The position numbers and the translations under genes are program-made. Shown here in pieces: positions 57,290-64,000 of a stretch of DNA of 64,000 bases (its first letter is position 1; the number at the start of each line of letters is the position of its first letter). The stretch covers positions 248,001 through 312,000 of the forward strand of contig JABCZD010000003.1 in assembly GCA_013289855.1 (NCBI GenBank). The letters run 5' to 3'. The notes below the pieces were generated by a model, which made no database searches, was not told where the DNA came from, and saw only the letters and a program-made list of their open reading frames with translations. This DNA comes from Acidobacteriota bacterium. GTDB lineage: Bacteria; Acidobacteriota; Terriglobia; Acidiferrales; UBA7541.

Positions 57290-59422
57290 TTAGCGGCGCT
57301 GAAATTCTGGGGCGCCTAGGACTAAACCCGTTACGACGCCTAGATCGGTTTGTTTCGTTGGGTCATCCAGCTTGGCTTGGATGACTTGTGGGCTGTCTAG
57401 CTGCTTTTCCAGCGTTTCGACCGTGGTTGGGGCTGCAGCACCGCCCAGGAAAACATCTACCGCGCGGGTTAACGCTACTTTCGGTTCTGAGCCGGCGTCC
57501 ATGCCGAGCAACGAGGTTACGTCGGAACGCGAGCCGCGGATTTTGTTGCCGGCCAAGGTGAGTGAAAAATTCAGGCGATTGAGCAACGCGCCGGTGTTGA
57601 CCCAGGCTTCCGCTTTGTCGGAGTAGCCCGTGGGCGGCTGGCATTGGTACAGCGGCTCGCCGATGCGGTTGACCCATTGCACCAGCGGCATGGGGGTATC
57701 AACGTCGGTGCCTAGGGTGCGGACGGCGGAAATTACCAGTTCGTAGGGCGTCTTGATTTTTGCGCGGTAGGTTTCGCGGGACCAGAATTCCGGCGAATAG
57801 ATCATGGTGTGCATGACCGCGCGAATATCGCCATCTTCGGAGAGGAAGGTTTGTGCCATGCGCTGGACTAGAGCGTGCGGAGGAGTATCGGAGACGAAGC
57901 GGCGGGCCAGTTCCGTTGAAATAAATTTCGCGGTGCTGGGATGATGCGCGAGGAGGTCGATAACTTGCTCGCCGTCTTTCATTCCGCCAGCGTGAATTTT
58001 TTTACCCAAGACAATTTTCGGGTCGGGGTCGTGCAGTTTTTCGTCAAATTTGAAGGAGGGGTTTTCGCGGGGCTTTTCGATGCTCCAGCCGGTGAAGCAG
58101 CGGGCGACCTCGGTGACGTCTTTTTGCGTGTAGCCGCCGTCAACACCGAGAGTGTGCAGCTCCATCAGTTCGCGGCCGTAGTTTTCGTTGAGGCCGCGCT
58201 CCTGCTTCTTTTTTTGCGCTTGCGGATTCTGCGGAGGCGGAAATGGGCGGCCGTAGCCGTACTGCTGGCGCGCGGCGCGTTGCGCGGCTTGACGCGCGGC
58301 GGCGCGGGGATCGGCGCTCAGAAAATTGTCCAGATAAAAAAGCATGGCGGGACTTTGCGCGGTGGCGGTGACAAGATCCTTAAATTTTCCCAGCGTGTGT
58401 GGCTGGATGACGTCGCGTTCGTAGGAGGTGAGGTAGTAGCGGTCCTCACCTTTGCCGGCGAATACGTTGAAATGGTTGAACCAGAAATCGTCCAGCACCT
58501 GCTGCAGTTGGCGCTCACTGTAGATGGCACGAGTGACCTTGGCCATGGCGAGTTCTTCGATGACGCGCTGCGGCCGCTTGCTATCGTCGGCAATGGCTTT
58601 GGGCACGGCGTTTGGGTCGGAGCCGCCGAGCACGTCGCGTTTGCCGCCCGCGCCTCGCGTGGCCACGTTGCTGGAATCAGCGGTCAACGCAGGGTCTTCT
58701 TTCATGGGGGATGGCGCGGCGGGATTCGACTTCGTCTGTGCGGCAGTAGGTGTGGCGGTTGCCGGGGACGGTGTAGCGGACGCGGCGTTGCCCGCGGCAG
58801 TCCCTGCATTGGCCTTCGTGCTGGGCGCTGGCGAAGCGAAATTCTGGGGCGTATAGAAAGGGGTAGTCGCCGTTGCTTGGGCGTCTTTTGCAACTATTTC
58901 GGCGGCGGCGTCGGCGCGCGTTTGTTGCGCGGTTTGGGCTTGAACCTTGGCGGCTTCCTTCGCCGCTTGTTTCGGCTGCGGGTAGTCTTCCATCAAACGC
59001 GTGGTGGACATGGCCAGGGTGGGATAATTCTCCAGCCGAGCCTGCAATGCGCGGTCATCGATGGAGTTGGGATTGAGTTGCTGGTCGATCCATTTGGCCA
59101 AACCCATTTGCTTCACGCGCTCGACGTCACCAGGACGCGGTCCATAGGCCAGACGATTCAGAGCGTGTAGCACGGCTTCATCGGCGGTGAGTTCGCTGAC
59201 CGGCAGACCCTTCAATACAGGATCGACTTTGGGCTTTTTGGATTTGTCCGCGGGAATCGCTGAAGCAGCGGTGACGGTAGCCGGAAGATCTATCCCGAGC
59301 GAGAGCACGCACGCTAACGACAGAACAGCAGATAGGCAGGCTCTGAGAGACGCGTTCATGGCGAAAGGATTCTCGACAATATTCCGCTTGCCTGGAGTCT
59401 TACGATACGGCGACAGGTTCAC
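57290..59422 (-). CDS. DUF1800 protein
   Basis: The 710-residue exported protein has a signal-like leader followed by DEAVLHALNRLAYGPRPGDV, GRELMELHTLGVDGGYTQKD, EVARCFTGWSI and RRFVSDTPPHALVQRMAQTF, all DUF1800 hallmarks. Unusually, between the first motif and the main domain lies a low-complexity Ala/Pro/Thr-rich linker (residues about 155-290). The start is either GTG 59422 with AGGAG six bases upstream or ATG 59359; the GTG is kept. Pairing with DUF1501 in one operon is typical. Function unknown. Confidence 0.88.
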   Translation of the reverse strand: MNLSPYRKTPGKRNIVENPFAMNASLRACLSAVLSLACVLSLGIDLPATVTAASAIPADKSKKPKVDPVLKGLPVSELTADEAVLHALNRLAYGPRPGDVERVKQMGLAKWIDQQLNPNSIDDRALQARLENYPTLAMSTTRLMEDYPQPKQAAKEAAKVQAQTAQQTRADAAAEIVAKDAQATATTPFYTPQNFASPAPSTKANAGTAAGNAASATPSPATATPTAAQTKSNPAAPSPMKEDPALTADSSNVATRGAGGKRDVLGGSDPNAVPKAIADDSKRPQRVIEELAMAKVTRAIYSERQLQQVLDDFWFNHFNVFAGKGEDRYYLTSYERDVIQPHTLGKFKDLVTATAQSPAMLFYLDNFLSADPRAAARQAAQRAARQQYGYGRPFPPPQNPQAQKKKQERGLNENYGRELMELHTLGVDGGYTQKDVTEVARCFTGWSIEKPRENPSFKFDEKLHDPDPKIVLGKKIHAGGMKDGEQVIDLLAHHPSTAKFISTELARRFVSDTPPHALVQRMAQTFLSEDGDIRAVMHTMIYSPEFWSRETYRAKIKTPYELVISAVRTLGTDVDTPMPLVQWVNRIGEPLYQCQPPTGYSDKAEAWVNTGALLNRLNFSLTLAGNKIRGSRSDVTSLLGMDAGSEPKVALTRAVDVFLGGAAAPTTVETLEKQLDSPQVIQAKLDDPTKQTDLGVVTGLVLGAPEFQRR

Positions 59423-59703
59423 GACACGCTCCTGCCAAGATACAGCGATAGCCTACACTCGGTCCTAGATAGAATAACCCCTCCCACGGCCGGAAGTTGC
59501 GGGGACACTGCAGAGGTGCCGTAACCTTTAATCCACGCTAAACGGAGTCGAGCGAGGTACTTAGCCTGGCCAAAGGTGCAGGTGGCGGAGCGACACACCT
59601 TGAGACGCGAAGGAAAGAGGTGAGCAATAAATATCGCGGCCACGCCGCAGACGGCGGTTGATACAACCGCCAGGAGAAAGTCGCGTGAGATTTGGTCACG
59701 CGT

Positions 59704-62241
59704 CTATTCCGTGACGTCAAAAGGCATCGAGCGGGCGGGCGAGCGATTACCAACCGCATCGATGGCTTGCATGACGACATGATAGTTCCCGGCGGAAAGG
59801 TCTTTTAGCGGGACCTTCAGACCGATGGGGATGACAGGGCTTCCCTTGAGGATGAAGTCGTCCACGCGAATAGATCCGGTGGAGAAAACTTGCTTGCCGG
59901 CCCCATCGTTGATGACGTAGGCAACGGCAAGCAACGGCGGTTTGTCAGAGGTGAGCAGCGGCTCGTAGACTTCCGTATACAGAACGACGGTGTCGGATTT
60001 TTTGAAGCGGTTGGTGCCAGACGGAATAATCTGCATGCCCTTGACCACTAGCGGAGTGCGGTCTTCCACCAGAACGGAATCCAGACCGGTGGAGATTTGA
60101 CCGATGGCCAACAAGGAGTTGGTGAGCACCAAGCCGCTCAAAGTGAGCTTTTTGCCGTCGAAAGCGTCGATCTGTAAGGGCGATTCAAATTTTCCGAAAG
60201 CGTCGCCGCCGGCGCTGAACACGATGGTCAGCTTGTAGTTCCCTGCCGCGGCGTCAAACTGGTTTTCATAACGATACGGAACCTTGGTGAACTCCTTCAT
60301 CTCGTCCTTCTCGAGATCCAGGTTCACGGTGTCGCTGAAACGAGCGCCGATGCTGCCGTCCGGTTTATAAGCGATGCCGAGGACGTTGATATTGGCGTGG
60401 TACTTGCCCTTGTCTTTGCTGAATTGCAGCGTCTCGGAAGGGATCTCCATGGCCAGATTTACGCGGGCAATGTTGGGACCGGTGTAAAAATAGGGCGCTT
60501 GCAGGGCGCCGTGGATGGAACCTGCTTGCGTACCGCCGGCGTGCGCCTCAAGCTGTTTTTCGAGGGGCTTGCCTTCCAGCGGGTTGGCGGGTTTCTCGTT
60601 GCAATAGCCGCTGCGCGAGCGAACGTTGGTTCCACCGCGCGCCACTTTCACCTTTAGCGTGTGGCAACTGCCTTCTGGACTTTCGGCCGGGGTGTAGCTG
60701 AGGACGTAAAACTCGCTCTGCTCGTTGCCAATACGTTGCAGGCCGCCCAGCAAATCGTTGGTATTAAAGATGGTGAACCCGCCGGTGCCCTCCGCGAGCG
60801 CGGCGAGGATTTGCTGGTTGGTGGCCGTGGACGGCAAGATTGGCGGGACGATCGAACGCGGGTTCGTGTAGGGAGAATTGTAGTTGCCGGGACTGTAGCT
60901 CGTTGGAGTGGTTCCACCGCGTGTGCCACCGGTACCGCCCGTTCCGCCAGTGCCCCCTGTTCCACCTTTGCCGCCGGTGCCACCGCCCGTTCCGCCTCCA
61001 GTGCCGCCACCGCCGCCGGGTCTGCCACCACCACCGCCGGTGCCACCGCCGCCACCGCCAGGCTTCTGAGGATCAGGAGCGGGTGATGCGGGGTAAGCCG
61101 CTAACACCAGGCGCGCGTGATCGTCTTTCGCATCCATGTCGCGTTGCGCGGGCGCAACGGGCTGCGCATCCGCACGACAAGCGATATCAAACCCACACGG
61201 AATCGCAGCGGCACTTTGAGGACGCCGCCCCGCTGATAACGATTCGACGGAGGCCGGCGAGTTCAAATCGCCGAATGGTGTACCCTCCTGAATTAGCTCG
61301 CCGGTTTTGCCGACGGGCGAAGTGGCCACTAATCCGCGCGCATCCAGAGCGTAGATCGCCACATTCGCCTTGTTACAAGCATCAATGGTGGCGGTCAGTT
61401 CCGACTCGGCTTCGCCCGTCAAGGGAAACCCGCCGGAGAAGAGCACCAGCATCTTGCGGCCAGGGACGCTGCGCAAGTTTTTTGCTAGGCTGCGCACGGC
61501 CAAAAGCATGGAGCGGGCACCGAAGTCGGCCTCGGCATTACTCAAGGACAGGGCGCCAGAGGAGGCGATGGTAACCGGCTGACTCGCGGCGTTAGGATCA
61601 ACGTAGGAACCCTTCGTTCCGGAAACCGCGGCTTGCAGGGACGCAGCGTTCGCCGTGAAATTCTGCATGATGCGCAGCGAGCCTCCGAAATCCACCACCG
61701 CCATCAGATGGTCAGGACTGGCATTGGCGTCGATGAATTTAGCGGCCGCGCCACGCGCTTGAATCTGGTCCGGAGCATCCATGGTGGAGTTGTCAAAAAA
61801 TAAAATCAGGTAGCGGCGCTGCCCATTGTTGGCTTGAATGGTCTGGTCCGTTCCCGCGGCAAAGCTGAGGATGGTTTGTTCCTTGTTGTCCTCAAAAACC
61901 TTGAAATCTTTTTGCGTGAGATCGCGAACGTAGTTGCCTTTTTTGTCGGTGACCACGGTATCCACGAGGACCAGGCGCGTTTCCCTGCGAATCACGCCTG
62001 CAACCGGGAGATCGCCGGCCGTCGGGCTAGCTGACGGCGCGACGGGAGCAGATTGCGTCGTGGGAGCGGGTGCTGTTGTGGCCTGAGGTGTTGTTGTGGC
62101 TGGAGGTGTCGTCGTAGCGGGCGGCGTGGCGGGCGGAGGCGGAGCAGTTTGCGCCGAAGTGTTCACGCTGCACGCGAGACACAGCAAGAGCGCGGCGACG
62201 AGCGACAGGAAACGATTGGACAAGAGATGGACCTTGGTCAT
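59704..62241 (-). CDS. VWFA-related acidobacterial secreted protein
   Basis: The 845-residue protein has a signal peptide (FLSLVAALLLCLACSVNTSA), a Pro/Thr/Ala-rich linker, the acidobacterial opening LVLVDTVVTDKKGNYVRDLT with KDFKVFEDNKEQTILSF, then a von Willebrand A-like domain (YLILFFDNSTMDAPDQ, a partial MIDAS). Around residues 395-445 a Gly/Thr-rich tract interrupts the protein. The C-terminal 300 residues are beta-rich. Such proteins are abundant in acidobacteria and of unknown function. It follows the next VWFA gene by 11 bases, presumably one operon. Confidence 0.88.
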   Translation of the reverse strand: MTKVHLLSNRFLSLVAALLLCLACSVNTSAQTAPPPPATPPATTTPPATTTPQATTAPAPTTQSAPVAPSASPTAGDLPVAGVIRRETRLVLVDTVVTDKKGNYVRDLTQKDFKVFEDNKEQTILSFAAGTDQTIQANNGQRRYLILFFDNSTMDAPDQIQARGAAAKFIDANASPDHLMAVVDFGGSLRIMQNFTANAASLQAAVSGTKGSYVDPNAASQPVTIASSGALSLSNAEADFGARSMLLAVRSLAKNLRSVPGRKMLVLFSGGFPLTGEAESELTATIDACNKANVAIYALDARGLVATSPVGKTGELIQEGTPFGDLNSPASVESLSAGRRPQSAAAIPCGFDIACRADAQPVAPAQRDMDAKDDHARLVLAAYPASPAPDPQKPGGGGGGTGGGGGRPGGGGGTGGGTGGGTGGKGGTGGTGGTGGTGGTRGGTTPTSYSPGNYNSPYTNPRSIVPPILPSTATNQQILAALAEGTGGFTIFNTNDLLGGLQRIGNEQSEFYVLSYTPAESPEGSCHTLKVKVARGGTNVRSRSGYCNEKPANPLEGKPLEKQLEAHAGGTQAGSIHGALQAPYFYTGPNIARVNLAMEIPSETLQFSKDKGKYHANINVLGIAYKPDGSIGARFSDTVNLDLEKDEMKEFTKVPYRYENQFDAAAGNYKLTIVFSAGGDAFGKFESPLQIDAFDGKKLTLSGLVLTNSLLAIGQISTGLDSVLVEDRTPLVVKGMQIIPSGTNRFKKSDTVVLYTEVYEPLLTSDKPPLLAVAYVINDGAGKQVFSTGSIRVDDFILKGSPVIPIGLKVPLKDLSAGNYHVVMQAIDAVGNRSPARSMPFDVTE
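60911..61067 (-). repeat. Gly/Thr-encoding low-complexity tract
   Basis: The stretch is built of short GGT/GGC/ACC-type codon repeats coding for GG, TGG and GGT units (about 50 residues of almost only Gly and Thr with few Arg, Lys and Pro). It is likely slippage-prone. Confidence 0.85.
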
Positions 62242-62252
62242 TTGTGCCTCGC

Positions 62253-64000
62253 TTAAAACGGAATCACGACGGCGCCGTTGCGCGCCGCCATCTGCGCGCC
62301 TTCGCTATCGCGAACTACCAACCGCACCATATAGGTTCCGGGCTTCACGTCAAAAGTGGATTTGACGTTCATCCCAGAATGGCTGAGCTTCTCGTAGGTA
62401 GTGTCCTTGAGTTTCATATCCAAAACTTTTTCATTGCCGGTCACAAAATTGCCGTTCTGATCGAAAATCGCCGTCGCGAACGTGAGCGTGTCGTTGCTGC
62501 GTCCGTCGGCTTTGCGGAAATGCACACCTTTCAAATCAAAATGCGTCAGTACCGCAATGCGCGCGTCCGTAGGATCGATCTTGAAAAACTGCGTTTGTAA
62601 ATCCACCGGCAGGTCGTGGATTTCGTCCTGCGAGAAAATGGCTTCTTGGATGTCCGCTTTGGCGGCCGCCGCGGGATCGGGCAAGGTGCGCGGGGCGTAA
62701 TAGCCGCGGCGGGCCTGGACGGTGCCTTTACGCTTGTTGGCCAGGGTCACTTTGATTTCGTGAAACTTTCCGTCGAATTTCAAGTTTTGCGGTGAGAATC
62801 CCAGCACATAGCTAACCTCCGGCACCGCGCCGGCTTGTCTCATGCCTTCATCCAAATCATTGCGGTTGTGAAAGAAGGTGCCGCCGGTACCAAGGGCCAT
62901 ATCCATGAGCACTTCGCTTTGCGCAAATTGTGCCTGTATGCGGTAGGAAGTCTGAAATCCCGTAGTTCTGAAGCTCGAACGCGGCGGATCGGCGATGTCG
63001 CCACCGACGTCCGGCGTGTATAGTCCGCGCGCGTCAATCGTATTAATCGTAATCTTACCTTGCAGCGCGTGGTCGACCAGGTCGTTTAATTCTGTCCAAA
63101 GTGTGCTGCGGATGAAGCCCGGCGAGATGAAAACCATGATGCGTTGCCCCGGCATTCCGGAAAGCCGCCGAGTGATCTCACGCAAATGGCTATAGGTGTA
63201 GCTACTGTCCGCGTCGTTTACGGCAAGCGAATGTTGCGCAGCGTTTAACGCGATCGATAGCGCTTGTGCCGCTTTCGATTCGTCGCCGCCGAAGGCACAT
63301 TGCACGGTATCCTCGGTCGCGACAGCTATCGCCTGCGGGTCTCGAATATTTTGGATCTGGTCCGCTTCGTAGTAGCTGACGTCGGGACAGTCATGAAACC
63401 CAATGGTCGATGAGTGCGGAACGATGCCCATCAGGGTCTTCCGCAAAACCGCGCGGTCGTCGGTAAATTCTTGGGTGGTCTCGCCGGACGAAGAATAAAT
63501 GCCGACGCGATCGGTGGGCGTCAGGGAGTCAAAGAATTTCGCGGCTTCCACACGCACAAAGAGAGCGTCTTCCATAGACAAATGCACGTCGTCAAAAACC
63601 ATGGCTACGAAGCGCTGCGGCAGCTTCACCGCGGCGGCGGCTTTCTCAACGTCCGGGGTGTTTCCAGGAGCGCTGTCGACGAGCACGAGTGCCGCGGCGC
63701 GCGATTCCGGCGTATCCACGTTGAAGGTAGAAAGCAGTTGCGGCTTGCGATTATCGAAAATCTGAAAATCTTCGCGGTGAAGATCCGGAATGATCTTGCC
63801 GCTCGCGTCGCGAACCACCACGCGAACCTGTACCAGGTTGACGTGCACTTTGAAAGTGGCGGGCGTGTCGCTCGTGGTTACTTCATCTTTGGGGCGCTGC
63901 TCGTCGGCTGCGGGCGGGACTGCCGGCGGCGTTGCGGGAGAATTTGCAGGCGTGGCTGCGGGAGCGGACGGCGAGGATTGCTCTGGCGCAGGTTGCTGGG
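62253..64000 (-). CDS. VWFA-related acidobacterial protein, partial (N-terminus beyond window)
   Basis: The frame is open to the window edge, so the gene is cut at its 5' end. The visible 581 residues begin with a Pro/Ala-rich linker, then HVNLVQVRVVVRDASGKIIP and LHREDFQIFDNRKPQLLSTF, the acidobacterial VWFA entry, followed by the A-like domain (AMVFDDVHLSMED, GQRIMVFISPGFI) and a beta-rich C-terminus ending in FDVKPGTYMVRLVVRDSEG. The GTG at 63848 is internal, not the true start. Same family as the gene at 59704 and in the same orientation, so probably one operon. Confidence 0.9.
   Translation of the reverse strand, partial: QQPAPEQSSPSAPAATPANSPATPPAVPPAADEQRPKDEVTTSDTPATFKVHVNLVQVRVVVRDASGKIIPDLHREDFQIFDNRKPQLLSTFNVDTPESRAAALVLVDSAPGNTPDVEKAAAAVKLPQRFVAMVFDDVHLSMEDALFVRVEAAKFFDSLTPTDRVGIYSSSGETTQEFTDDRAVLRKTLMGIVPHSSTIGFHDCPDVSYYEADQIQNIRDPQAIAVATEDTVQCAFGGDESKAAQALSIALNAAQHSLAVNDADSSYTYSHLREITRRLSGMPGQRIMVFISPGFIRSTLWTELNDLVDHALQGKITINTIDARGLYTPDVGGDIADPPRSSFRTTGFQTSYRIQAQFAQSEVLMDMALGTGGTFFHNRNDLDEGMRQAGAVPEVSYVLGFSPQNLKFDGKFHEIKVTLANKRKGTVQARRGYYAPRTLPDPAAAAKADIQEAIFSQDEIHDLPVDLQTQFFKIDPTDARIAVLTHFDLKGVHFRKADGRSNDTLTFATAIFDQNGNFVTGNEKVLDMKLKDTTYEKLSHSGMNVKSTFDVKPGTYMVRLVVRDSEGAQMAARNGAVVIPF

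Noticed and set aside
63848..63850. GTG at 63848 as the start of the last VWFA-related gene
   Set aside because: The frame remains open to the window edge with a Pro/Ala-rich linker typical of the family, so the gene starts outside the window.

Overview
The window looks like a chromosomal segment from an acidobacterium (Acidobacteriota, probably the Terriglobia/Koribacter side). The call rests on family content, not on a marker gene: two secreted proteins of the VWFA-related acidobacterial type, a DUF1501/DUF1800 pair, a transmembrane Ser/Thr kinase with TPR-like repeats, small secreted and membrane proteins of acidobacterial style, high GC, and many ATGA-overlapping genes. No insertion sequence, phage, CRISPR array, tRNA or rRNA was seen. 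Several intergenic spaces carry short palindromic repeats, some of which recur in inverted orientation tens of kilobases apart.

Layout. 0-3 kb: a PilZ protein, a LuxR-type regulator whose receiver domain has lost its phosphorylation residues, and an MbfA-like rubrerythrin/VIT iron exporter, with intergenic repeats between. 3-11 kb: an MdtABC-like RND efflux operon (adaptor and two permeases, minus strand). 11-18 kb: a monohaem cytochrome c, an MFS exporter, a Gfo/Idh/MocA dehydrogenase coupled to galT, a small secreted protein and small membrane proteins. 18.6-24.8 kb: a complete tripartite RND pump (adaptor lipoprotein, AcrB-like permease, OprM-like channel). 24.9-26.2 kb: NhaA.

26.4-36.3 kb is the most striking block: nine tightly packed minus-strand genes that together describe a whole aerobic electron-transport chain. 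The order is an NDH-2-type NADH dehydrogenase fused to a cyclic-nucleotide-binding domain and a CBS-like region, caa3 oxidase subunits II, I and III, an unrecognised membrane protein, a dihaem cytochrome c lipoprotein, a Rieske protein, a cytochrome b fused to a cytochrome c domain, and CtaG. Spacing (overlaps of 4-10 bases, gaps of 1-25) argues for one transcript. The first gene therefore could let a nucleotide signal tune NADH entry into the chain.

36.6-46.4 kb: a small membrane protein, the Ser/Thr kinase, RNase P RNA (rnpB, unusually long), a 43-residue membrane peptide coupled to a GNAT acetyltransferase, ligA, a diacylglycerol-kinase-like gene, a YdjM-type membrane protein and a VTT/DedA-like protein. 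46.5-50.7 kb: the biotin operon bioB-bioF-bioD-bioA, with an in-frame 18-bp tandem repeat inside bioF and iterated GTGCACG motifs before bioB. 51-55 kb: a 1 kb gene-poor stretch, a small helical protein and a membrane pyrophosphatase. 55-64 kb: a VapBC-type toxin-antitoxin pair, DUF1501 and DUF1800 proteins, and two VWFA-related proteins, the last cut by the window end.

Starts were moved from the longest reading frame wherever a ribosome-binding site, gene overlap or family alignment favoured an internal codon; the reasons are given per gene. All assignments come from reading the sequence and remembered family motifs; no search was run.
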